This document shows, in pieces, positions 1-6,280 of a DNA stretch of 9,181 bases. Within the stretch, counting starts at the first letter, position 1. Each line of letters opens with the position of its first letter. A program made the translations under genes and the position numbers. The DNA is from JBBSEZ01 sp038239195 (lineage in GTDB: Bacteria > Planctomycetota > Planctomycetia > Gemmatales > Gemmataceae), in NCBI GenBank assembly GCA_038239195.1, contig JBBSEZ010000399.1, positions 1-9,181 of the forward strand, written 5' to 3'. The notes under the pieces were generated by a model, which did no database searches, had not been told where the DNA came from, and was given only the letters and a program-made list of their open reading frames with translations.

Positions 1-75
1 TCGAGAACTTGCACAGGCTGGGCAATGTACTCAATCCTGCCCGCAGATGGTAGTCCGATTCCGCCGGTCATGTAC

Positions 76-81
76 TAGAAT
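76..81 (+). promoter_or_regulatory. Candidate -10 box ahead of the broken ABC ATPase start
   Basis: The hexamer TAGAAT lies 33 bases upstream of the ATG at 115, a plausible -10 element. No convincing -35 hexamer sits 16-18 bases further upstream, so this rests on one box. The same hexamer, also followed by G, precedes the DUF4058 gene at 6224-6229. The leader has only weak Shine-Dalgarno potential (GAGA at 107-110). It would be the original upstream region of the ATPase gene whose body has been lost. Confidence 0.3.
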
Positions 82-114
82 GCCTTCGTCCCCCCCACCG
101 CGGAATGAGAACCG

Positions 115-779
115 ATGCCTATGCCGATCATCGAGGTGCAGGGCCTGCCCAAGATCTATCGCGTCGCCGAAAAGCGCCCCGGCCTCGGCGGCGCCCTGCG
201 CAACCTCTTCCGCCGCACCCACAAGGAAGTCCACGCCATCGCCGACTGCGCCTCTGCCGGCGGCACGGCCGTGGCGGGCACCGACTACACGCCGGTCAGC
301 GGCACCCTGACGTTCGCGCCGGGGCAGACCTCCGCCACCTTCAGCGTGCCCCTCCTCGATGACGCCCTGACGGGCGAGGCCTCCCCGGAGACGGTCAGCC
401 TGGCGCTGTCCGCGCGCGCGGGGGCCACCCTGGGCAGCGCCAGCAGCGCCACCCTCAACATCGGCGAGGACAGCGGGCTGAGTTGGATCGGCACGCCGAT
501 CTTCACCTGGACGCAGTCGCCCACCCCGCCCCCCGTCGTCACCAACCCCGGCGCCCAGACCAGCGCCGAGGGCGCGGCCGTCTCGCTGCAAATCGCGGCG
601 ACCGACCCGAACGGCTATTCGCTGAGCTACGCCGCCGTCAACCTGCCGACCGGCCTGAGCATCAACAGCACGGGCCTCATCGCGGGGACTACCAGGCCGC
701 CGAGGCCTTCTCGGGCAACTACCCGGTGACGGTCGTCGTCTCCAACGGCCACGGCGGCAGCGCCACGCAGTCCTTCTGA
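115..779 (+). pseudogene. Chimeric remnant: ABC-transporter ATPase N-terminus fused to Calx-beta and Ig-like repeats, frameshifted
   Basis: The reading frame from ATG 115 (or ATG 121) begins like an ABC ATP-binding subunit of the ABC-2 export type: MPIIEVQGLPKIYRV, then a basic RNLFRR stretch and KEVHAI. It stops resembling one after about residue 43, before any Walker A, signature or Walker B motif could occur. From about residue 47 it reads as a Calx-beta repeat (GTAVAGTDYTPVSG, then LTFAPGQ and ATLNIGED). From about residue 133 it reads as a putative Ig-like (He_PIG-type) repeat with PPVVTNPGAQTSAEGAAVSL and LPTGLSINSTGL. At about 685-690 the Ig frame breaks. The original frame ends a few codons later, while the next frame continues the domain as DYQAAEAFSGNYPVTVVVSN and ends at the TGA at 777-779. 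The final strand expected after SATQSF is missing. ATPase and extracellular repeat domains have no functional reason to be joined, so I read this as a recombination product or an assembly join, not a working gene. Confidence 0.75.
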
Positions 780-986
780 CGTGACGAGGCTTGAGAAGGC
801 GTTCAGCGGGAGAAGGCATTCCGCCTCCGCCGTGGGACTTGCCACCCTCTTGCTCGCCCTGCGAGCAGCCTGTCTCCCCCCGCGCCCCACCCAGGCCGAA
901 GGTCGGCGGCCTCCCCAGCAAGGCAACCCCGCGCGTCGGTTCGGCGCCCGTTCCTCCTCGCTCCCCCGTCCGCCACCACGCACGAA

Positions 987-1032
987 ACCGCCGCGGGGGG
1001 GGCCACCGTGCGATGGCCCGCCCCGCGGCGGT
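987..1032 (-). terminator. Long GC-rich hairpin downstream of the YTV gene
   Basis: Two 19-base arms (987-1005 and 1014-1032) are complementary with one mismatch around an 8-base loop. A smaller inverted repeat, TGGCC/GGCCA, lies between it and the gene (1041-1055). The hairpin begins about 34 bases past the stop codon of the minus-strand gene at 1066, so termination or 3'-end protection is the natural reading. On the minus strand the stem is not followed by a clear T run, so it is not a textbook Rho-independent terminator. The rest of the 780-986 gap shows no believable gene. Confidence 0.5.
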
Positions 1033-1065
1033 CTTCGTCCTGGCCCCCAAGGCCACGACTTTACG

Positions 1066-2988
1066 TTAGTTGCAGCAGTCCGTGGCGCAGGGCGTGCTGC
1101 AAGCGCTCTCGCAGCAGGGGCTCTCGCAGGTCAGCCGCTTGGCGAACAGGCGGCTCAGCCACGAGCACTTCGGGGCGCACGGCTCGCAGCAAGGGGCCGG
1201 GCAGCAATCGACCTTGCAGCAGCACGACGGCTTGCAGCAGGACGGCTTGCAGCAGGGGGCCGGGCAGGACGGCTGGCAGCAAGGGGCCGGGCAAGCCGGC
1301 TGGCAGCAAGGGGCCGGGCAGGACGGCTGGCAGCAGGGGGCCGGGGCCGGGCAGGCCGGGGCCGGGCAGCTCACCGTCACCGGGACGCGACGGCAGGTCG
1401 TGACCGGGACTTCCTTGCAGGTCGTCACGGGGACCCGCTTGCAAACCGTCGTCGGCACGCACTCGGTCACCGTGTAAGGCACCTTCACGCAGACCGTGTA
1501 GGGCACCTGGGTGCAGACCGTGTAGGGCACCTTCTTGACGCACTTCGTCGGCACCATCTCGCAGACGGTGTAGGGCACCATCTTCTTGACGGTGTGCGGC
1601 ACCATCCGATGCACGGTGTAGGGCACCTGCTTGCTGCACTCTTCCGTGACGGTCCGCCAGACGGTGTAGTTGACCTTCTTCGTGCAGTTCTCGCTCACCA
1701 TCCGGGTGCAGGTCGTCGTCCAGGTCGTCTCGTAGTGGGCACCGCACTGGAAGGTGCGGCCCGGGCCCTCGCAAGCGTAGCCGACGCCGGACGCGTCAAC
1801 CCACGCCCCGAGGCAGCAGCGGGTGACCGTGTAGGGCACCTGCTTGCGGACGACTTCCGTGACGTAGCGCGTGTGCGTGTAAGGCACCTTCTTCACGCAG
1901 GTCTCGGTGACGTAGCGGGTGCTCACGTAGGGCACCTTCTTGACGACCGTGTAAGGCACCTTCTTGCAGACCGTGTAAGGCACCTTCTCGCACACGCACT
2001 CCTTGACGTAGGTCGTGCAGGGCACCGACTCGCAGACGGTGCGGGTGTGCCACACCTTGCGGCTGCACGTCTTGTCGGGGCACTTCACGCAGCAGCGCGT
2101 CCAGTGCCCCTTCTTCACGTGCGTCTTGCAGGTGCACGGGTCGAAGCAGCACTCGTCGGGCGTCCGCTGCCAGCTCGTCTTGGTCCGGCCGGGCACGCAG
2201 TACTCCTCGACGCAGCACTCGCGAACCTTGCGGCTGACCGTCTTGCAGCTGTGCACCGGCTTGCAGATCGTCCTGGTGCAGTTCCGGTAGCAGGTCTCGA
2301 CGCAGTCGCGATACATCGTGCAGCAGACGTCCTTGATGCAGGTCTCGCAGACCGGCTTGCAGGTCGTGTAGCACACGTCCTTGTAGCAGGTCTCGCAGAT
2401 CGGCTTGCAGACGGTGTGGCAGCACTCGCGGCACTTGGTCTCGCAGAAGACCTTGCGCACCTGGTGGCACGCCTTGTGGCACTGCGTCTCGCACACCGGC
2501 TTGCACACGGTGTAGCAAACCGTCTTCTCGCAGCACTGCGGGACGCGCTTGCAGATCGTGTACTTGCACTCCTTGTAGCAGGTCTCGCAGACCGGCTTGC
2601 AGACCGTCTCGCATACCTCCTTGCAGCAGGTCTTGTAGCACGGCTTGTTGACCGTGTACTCGCAGTCCTTGTAGCACGTCTGGTTGCAGCTCTTGAAGCA
2701 GGTCTTCGTCTCGTTGCGGTAGCACGTCTTGCAGACCTGTTTCATGACCGTCTCCTGCACCGTCTGGTAGCAGGTGGTCCAGCGCTTCTCCAGGACCGTG
2801 TCGTAGACCAGCTTGTAGCAGGTCGTCATCTGCTGCTGGGCGGCCGGGAAGCAGCACTGCGCATCGCAACAAGGTTGCGGGCTACAACCGTAGCTGGCGG
2901 CACCGCAGTGCGAGGCGCTCACCTGCCCGGCAGCACCGAGCAGGCAAACGACCGCGATCACCAGCGGCGCTCCCAAGCGCTTCCTCAT
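1066..2988 (-). CDS. Secreted cysteine-rich YTV-repeat protein, probable planctomycete cell-wall component
   Basis: This 640-residue protein has an N-terminal signal peptide: MRKRL, a hydrophobic core at 7-20, and a likely cleavage site after VSA at residue 25. The start is supported by a minus-strand GAGGAG (2995-3000) six bases before the ATG. By hand count it holds about 112 cysteines. Residues of roughly 30-310 carry irregular cysteine modules such as CKPVCETCYKDVC. Residues of roughly 325-560 carry repeated KVPYTV/KQVPYTV units, interrupted near 395-430 by a non-repeat stretch (GAWVDASGVGYACEGPGR). Residues of roughly 565-640 are CPAPCCQP repeats and a cysteine-rich tail. YTV-motif cysteine-rich proteins are known from the proteinaceous cell wall of planctomycetes such as Rhodopirellula, so a disulfide-linked structural role outside the cytoplasm is likely. 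There is no enzymatic motif. It stands alone, with a hairpin beyond its stop. The family is secure; the exact role is inferred. Confidence 0.85.
   Translation of the reverse strand: MRKRLGAPLVIAVVCLLGAAGQVSASHCGAASYGCSPQPCCDAQCCFPAAQQQMTTCYKLVYDTVLEKRWTTCYQTVQETVMKQVCKTCYRNETKTCFKSCNQTCYKDCEYTVNKPCYKTCCKEVCETVCKPVCETCYKECKYTICKRVPQCCEKTVCYTVCKPVCETQCHKACHQVRKVFCETKCRECCHTVCKPICETCYKDVCYTTCKPVCETCIKDVCCTMYRDCVETCYRNCTRTICKPVHSCKTVSRKVRECCVEEYCVPGRTKTSWQRTPDECCFDPCTCKTHVKKGHWTRCCVKCPDKTCSRKVWHTRTVCESVPCTTYVKECVCEKVPYTVCKKVPYTVVKKVPYVSTRYVTETCVKKVPYTHTRYVTEVVRKQVPYTVTRCCLGAWVDASGVGYACEGPGRTFQCGAHYETTWTTTCTRMVSENCTKKVNYTVWRTVTEECSKQVPYTVHRMVPHTVKKMVPYTVCEMVPTKCVKKVPYTVCTQVPYTVCVKVPYTVTECVPTTVCKRVPVTTCKEVPVTTCRRVPVTVSCPAPACPAPAPCCQPSCPAPCCQPACPAPCCQPSCPAPCCKPSCCKPSCCCKVDCCPAPCCEPCAPKCSWLSRLFAKRLTCESPCCESACSTPCATDCCN
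1226..1348 (-). repeat. Tandem repeats inside the 3' end of the YTV gene
   Basis: Two exact 15-base units (1226-1240 and 1241-1255) are followed, after a 12-base spacer, by three near-identical 27-base units (1268-1294, 1295-1321, 1322-1348). All are in frame with the minus-strand gene. The 27-base unit encodes a nine-residue CPAPCCQPS/A repeat and the 15-base unit a CCKPS repeat. Such units can gain or lose copies by slippage without breaking the frame. Confidence 0.85.
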
Positions 2989-3000
2989 GACATTCTCCTC

Positions 3001-3312
3001 ATCGACACGAGTTGGTGGAACTCAGAAGCCTCTTGCCCCCTGGGCCCCTTGCCCGGAATGACAAAAGTCGAGCGAGGTGGCTTCGCTCCGTTGCCAGGCG
3101 TTCATCACGCGGTTGGCCCTTCTGCCCTTCTTTATCGTCCCCCCCATCTCGGCTCTATCGCCTCCCCGGCGGTTTCCCCCCCTTCTCTCGCCCTCCCCCC
3201 TGTCGGCGGCGCCGCGCGCACCGCCTGCGCTCAAAGGGCGAGGAATGCGGACTTCGGCTGCGCTGCGGGCCCGGCAGTCTGTACCGCGCCAACCTGCCCG
3301 ACCGCGACCGAT
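3001..3312. other. Intergenic region upstream of the YTV gene
   Basis: No credible gene is present. The stretch nearest the YTV start should hold its minus-strand promoter, but I find no clear -35/-10 pair. Near 3035-3055 there are C-rich runs with imperfect direct repeats built on a GGGCAAG core (minus strand). A short inverted repeat GAGCGA/TCGCTC lies at 3070-3088. The remainder is C-rich and non-repetitive. Confidence 0.5.
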
Positions 3313-3353
3313 GGGGAAAAGAAAGACGCCGGCGACGCTTGGCGTCGCCGGCG
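3313..3353 (-). terminator. Rho-independent terminator for the 65-residue gene
   Basis: A perfect 12-base-pair stem (CGCCGGCGACGC at 3327-3338, GCGTCGCCGGCG at 3342-3353) closes a three-base loop. On the minus strand it is followed directly by TCTTTCTTTTCCCC (3326-3313), the U-rich tail of an intrinsic terminator. It therefore ends transcription from the minus-strand gene at 3483-3680. It also insulates the YTV gene further along the same strand. Confidence 0.8.
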
Positions 3354-3401
3354 AATTGGATGGGTTGCGGGAATTGGGTCGTGATGGGAGGCCGCTCGTG
3401 T

Positions 3402-3432
3402 CGAGCCCGGTGGCCGTCTCGGTCCGGGCTCG
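3402..3432 (-). other. Stem-loop in the 3' region of the small helical gene
   Basis: A perfect 9-base-pair inverted repeat (CGAGCCCGG at 3402-3410, CCGGGCTCG at 3424-3432) surrounds a 13-base loop. It lies about 50 bases after the stop at 3483 and before the terminator at 3313-3353, so the small gene's transcript would have a structured 3' region of about 170 bases. Its function is unknown. Confidence 0.5.
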
Positions 3433-3482
3433 GCAACACCTTGGGTCAAGGCGCGGCCAGGGGGGGTGCGGAAAGAGGATCG

Positions 3483-3680
3483 TTAAACTGCGGAACGAAC
3501 ACTGCACCGCTGTTGCAGCGACTCGCACAGTCGCTGGCAGCGCTCCAGGTCGCGCAGCATGGTTTCGGTCAACAGGCGAATCGTTTCCCCGTCCTCGGCC
3601 CACTCCAGACGTTTCTGGTTGGCCGCCAGGTGTTCGAGGATGTCGCGGAGCCACAGCACGTTTGCTTCTCGCTGGCTCAT
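3483..3680 (-). CDS. Small helical hypothetical protein (65 aa)
   Basis: The protein starts MSQREANVLWLRDILEHLAA and is almost wholly predicted helix, with heptad-like leucines (L9, L11, L15, L18, then L36, L37, L42, L45, L51, L55) broken by a charged WAEDGE turn at 27-32. There is no signal peptide or membrane segment, so it is probably a cytoplasmic helical hairpin that may self-associate. I chose ATG 3680 because minus-strand GGGAGA lies just ahead of it; the in-frame GTG at 3692 has no ribosome-binding sequence. The coding claim is strengthened by the intrinsic terminator about 130 bases downstream. I recognise no named family; a conserved planctomycete small protein is my guess. The 215 bases between it and the permease gene hold no gene. 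Confidence 0.7.
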   Translation of the reverse strand: MSQREANVLWLRDILEHLAANQKRLEWAEDGETIRLLTETMLRDLERCQRLCESLQQRCSVRSAV

Positions 3681-3862
3681 CTTCTCTCCCACCGTCCGTT
3701 GTGACGTCTCGAAGATGAAACGTTACAAAGCAACCGGCGTGCCACAAGGGCGACGCGACAGTCCAGTGCCGGTCGCAACCGTCAGCGACGAGAGGACTTT
3801 AGACAATTTTGACGGGATTGTGTGGCAGGAGGTGGGAAGGTGCAGCGCTTGAAATTTTTACG

Positions 3863-3876
3863 CGCGCCGAGGCGCG
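3863..3876 (-). terminator. Weak stem just past the permease stop
   Basis: CGCGCC (3863-3868) and GGCGCG (3871-3876) form a short inverted repeat about 20 bases after the permease stop codon. The minus strand then reads GTAAAAATTTC, with only a short T run. It is well placed for a 3'-end signal, but the two-base gap would force a smaller stem and the tail is poor. Confidence 0.3.
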
Positions 3877-3895
3877 AAGTTGTAAGAATGGGCGA

Positions 3896-5671
3896 TTAGC
3901 TCTCGCGGGCAAGGTGGGGGAGCGGGTCGCGGCGCCGCGAGCGGCGGTAGGCAGGCTCGTCGTACCAGTGCCGCGTGCGCTCGCGGTCGGCGACCCAGCG
4001 CCAGGCCCGGTAGAGGAGATAGCGGGCCATCAGAAAGAAGCCCAGCGCCAGCGCCAGGCAGCACGCCGTGAAGAACATGCGGAACGAGCCGAACGTCGTC
4101 GCGAGGTTGGTGCGGAGCAGGGCATCGAGAACGTTCATCACCAGCATCATCGCGATCCAGACCAGCAGGATGCCGGGGCTCACCGGCAGGAGCATCAGCG
4201 CCCCGCCGACGTAGCCCGTGGCCAGGGTGCCCAGCAGCGCGCGCCAGGAGTTGCGCGAGCGCACCGAGCACCAGACGCCAGCGGCGCCGATGAAGTACGT
4301 GGACAGGAGCGTGACGGCCAGGCAAACGGCCGTGAGGAACAAGGCCGTGAGCCCCCCCAGCGCCGAGAGGGTCAGGGCGGGGGCGGCGTAGGCCAGCAGA
4401 TACCACCACCCCGAGCCCAGCACGCCCCACAACTTGCCGCGCACCACCTGCTTGGCGCTGAGCGGGGTGAGCAGCACCGCCTCCCACGTCTGCCGCTCGC
4501 GCTCGCCGGTGATCGAGCCGGAGCAGCGAACGCCCACGATCAGGCTCGTCAAAACCAGGGCGACGATCCCCTGCCACGTGAACCCGGTCGTCGCGTCGGG
4601 CAACAGCGACGCCACCTTGCGCAGGTTGAGCTGGAGGAGCGGGCGCAGCACGTCGGCGACGGTGGTCCCGGCCGCGAGCTTGCTGTAGAGGATGAACAGC
4701 GACGACGCGGTCGTGAGCAGGGCGACGAAGACGATGCCGAGCCACTGTGGCATGCGGCGCAAGGTCGGGTTGGGGGCCAGCCCCTCGACGTTGCGCTCGC
4801 GCCAGCCGATGGGGTCATCGGTCACCGGGTCGCGCTCCGTCGTGAACCACTGGGCGCGCTCGGGGCGCAGGCTTTCCAGCTCGCGCACGTACACGGGTTG
4901 CATGCGCCAGGCGGCCAGGCCCAGGCAGGCCCCTCCCAGCAGCCCCCAGCAGGCCGACGAGACGAGCAGGCGCCGGCCTGCCTCGGCCAGGTCGCGCATG
5001 TTGCTCGGGCCCCAGGCCGGGGCGAGCACGTAGGTCGGGTCGAGGTAGTGGAAAGGCCCGCCGATCAGCCAGACGGCGAGCGCACCGACCGCCCCGAGGC
5101 CGTAGAGGACCAGCACGGCATCGCGCGTTTGCCGGCAGTAGACCGAGGCAAGCATCGTCGCGCAGGCCAGGCCGAAGGTCGGCAGCAAGAGCACCAGGCA
5201 GGCAGCGAGCATCGACAGCGGCTCGACGCCGGCGAACCCGGCGAGGAGGGCGAATAGCGGGAGCCCGCCCAGGGCCACCAGGCCGACCTGGGCGATCCGG
5301 CCCAGGAGCTTCCCCAGGACGAGGTGGCGGGCCTCCATGTCGGTGAGCATGAGGTACTGGAGCGTGCCCCGGCGCTTTTCGTCGGTGATCGCACCGGCGA
5401 CGAAAGCGGGGATGACCAGGACGAGCAGGATCATCTGCTGGCTGACAAAGGCGTCGGCGAATCGTCCGCCCACGACCTCGGGGGCGGAGGCCCGGTTGAC
5501 GACGACACCGCTGCCGAGCGCTTGCGCTCGCCTCAGTTCCTCGAACTGGAACTGGAGGTAGAACCAGAGCAGCTGGGCGATCAGCCAGGCGGCGTAGAAC
5601 CAGCGGAACACGTGGATCTGGTTGCGCCGGCCGCCGAGCAGCATCTCTTGGTACAAGACCGGGCCGACCAT
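3896..5671 (-). CDS. ABC-2 type transporter permease, two-half architecture (591 aa)
   Basis: This integral membrane protein has about 12-13 hydrophobic segments in two blocks. The first block covers roughly residues 22-270, with membrane spans near 22-42 and 80-96. A soluble linker of about 50 residues containing RDPVTDDPIGWRERNVEGL follows, then a second membrane block to about residue 555 and a basic cytoplasmic tail ending PHLARES. Each block contains the ABC-2 permease signature after a membrane span: ITDEKRRGTLQYLMLTDM at 95-112 and SITGERERQTWEAVLLTPLS at 386-405, each followed by a GKL. Both halves of a transport channel thus appear fused in one chain. I chose ATG 5671, where similarity to permeases begins and where minus-strand GAGGG (5680-5684) sits eight bases ahead; the frame is open further upstream but reads as non-coding. 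It would need an ATP-binding subunit encoded elsewhere. The substrate cannot be told. Confidence 0.85.
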   Translation of the reverse strand: MVGPVLYQEMLLGGRRNQIHVFRWFYAAWLIAQLLWFYLQFQFEELRRAQALGSGVVVNRASAPEVVGGRFADAFVSQQMILLVLVIPAFVAGAITDEKRRGTLQYLMLTDMEARHLVLGKLLGRIAQVGLVALGGLPLFALLAGFAGVEPLSMLAACLVLLLPTFGLACATMLASVYCRQTRDAVLVLYGLGAVGALAVWLIGGPFHYLDPTYVLAPAWGPSNMRDLAEAGRRLLVSSACWGLLGGACLGLAAWRMQPVYVRELESLRPERAQWFTTERDPVTDDPIGWRERNVEGLAPNPTLRRMPQWLGIVFVALLTTASSLFILYSKLAAGTTVADVLRPLLQLNLRKVASLLPDATTGFTWQGIVALVLTSLIVGVRCSGSITGERERQTWEAVLLTPLSAKQVVRGKLWGVLGSGWWYLLAYAAPALTLSALGGLTALFLTAVCLAVTLLSTYFIGAAGVWCSVRSRNSWRALLGTLATGYVGGALMLLPVSPGILLVWIAMMLVMNVLDALLRTNLATTFGSFRMFFTACCLALALGFFLMARYLLYRAWRWVADRERTRHWYDEPAYRRSRRRDPLPHLARES

Positions 5672-5692
5672 CGTCTGTGCCCTCTTCGCCGA

Positions 5693-5710
5693 CCCCGCCG
5701 CGCGGCGGGG
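5693..5710. other. Perfect 18-base palindrome in the permease leader
   Basis: CCCCGCCGCGCGGCGGGG is identical to its own reverse complement. It lies between the predicted transcription start of the permease (about 5714) and its Shine-Dalgarno sequence (5680-5684). It could be a dimeric repressor's binding site or an RNA hairpin near the ribosome-binding site. Either would suit control of the permease, but no regulator is encoded nearby. Confidence 0.5.
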
Positions 5711-5720
5711 CCTCCCTGTT

Positions 5721-5749
5721 ATGCTACGGGGTGAGCGGGGAGGCCGCAA
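5721..5749 (-). promoter_or_regulatory. Predicted sigma-70-type promoter of the permease gene
   Basis: On the minus strand TTGCGG (5749-5744) and TAGCAT (5726-5721) are separated by exactly 17 bases, about 50 bases ahead of the permease ATG. Both boxes are partial matches to TTGACA/TATAAT. The ideal spacing and position make this the best candidate in the gap. Confidence 0.5.
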
Positions 5750-5797
5750 CCATCCGCGCAGTGAGCGGTTCTTGCCTCCCGCGGGGGCCGCCCTTGA

Positions 5798-6148
5798 GGG
5801 CCCCCATGCAGGGCCACCCGGCATGGGCGGACCGAGGATGCCGCGACGGAGGCTCGCGAGGCAGAGGGGCGGTTCACCGCCTGCAAGAACACGGCGGGCA
5901 TCTGGCATGCGCGGCGCGTGCTGGGCCTGATCCACGCCGATCGGGGCCAGCACCAGGAGGCGGAACGGCTGCTGTGCGGGGCGGCGACCTATTTCGACCA
6001 TGCGGTGTGCCTGTCCGATGCGACCTACAAGATGATGAAGGACGAGGTCGAGGTGAAGGACGCGGCCGGCCGTCTGGTGAAGCCGAAGAACACGGAGGAG
6101 GTGCGCGTCTGGGACGTGATCGGGTGGCGTGCGGTGCAACACGGTTGA
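5798..6148 (+). pseudogene. 5'-truncated TPR-like fragment ending in the VWDVIGWR motif
   Basis: An open frame runs from a stop at 5795-5797 to the TGA at 6146-6148. It reads EAREAEGRFTACKNTAGIWH, then a TPR-like helix pair (RRVLGLIHADRGQHQEAERL), then LSDATYKMMKDEVEVKD and a C-terminal KPKNTEEVRVWDVIGWR. No ATG starts this frame. The only candidate, GTG 5918, falls inside the TPR unit and lacks a Shine-Dalgarno sequence. I therefore read it as the 3' end of a gene that lost its front. The last third recurs at 7056-7142. The family is not recognised. The rest of the gap from 5750 holds GC-rich inverted repeats (for example 5783-5789 with 5799-5805) but no other gene. Confidence 0.5.
6044..6130 (+). 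repeat. Copy A of an 87-base coding repeat flanking the DUF4058 gene
   Basis: This 29-codon segment matches 7056-7142 at 72 of 87 bases and 23 of 29 residues by hand alignment, without gaps. Eight of the 15 base differences are silent third-position changes in the + frame, so both copies were once selected as protein on this strand. The conserved core is KPKN-x-x-EVRVWDVIGWR. Confidence 0.75.
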
Positions 6149-6223
6149 CCTGGGTGGGGAACGCTCGGTAAGACGGATCGACGCTTCCATCGGAAACGGA
6201 GATCGACGGCAGCATGAGGTTGG

Positions 6224-6229
6224 TAGAAT
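6224..6229 (+). promoter_or_regulatory. Candidate -10 box of the DUF4058 gene
   Basis: TAGAAT lies 52 bases ahead of the DUF4058 ATG, at a suitable distance for a short leader carrying the strong GGAGGA. No good -35 box is seen at 16-18 bases, so the call rests on one hexamer. Confidence 0.3.
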
Positions 6230-6280
6230 GAATGAGGGGATGGGAACAAGCGACTGCGGACCACTCCGGAGGAAAAATCC

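Noticed and set aside
31..1056. Minus strand open frame across the chimeric pseudogene and the hairpin
   Set aside because: It is Gly/Arg/Ala-rich with no domain, and runs through the hairpin region; the + strand carries recognisable domains.
1226..1348. Possible CRISPR array
   Set aside because: The units are contiguous, in frame and without unique spacers; they encode a protein repeat.
781..3384. Long + strand open frame of 867 codons opposite the YTV gene
   Set aside because: It is low-complexity (Leu/Ala/Asp/His/Arg-rich) and mirrors the repeats of the real minus-strand gene, which has a signal peptide, a Shine-Dalgarno sequence and family motifs.
3681..3692. GTG start four codons upstream of the 65-residue protein
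   Set aside because: These bases contain the Shine-Dalgarno sequence for ATG 3680, and no ribosome-binding sequence precedes the GTG.
3809..5257. Long + strand open frame opposite the permease gene
   Set aside because: Its product is a Gln/Arg/Gly-rich string with no domain; the minus strand encodes clear membrane spans and ABC-2 motifs.
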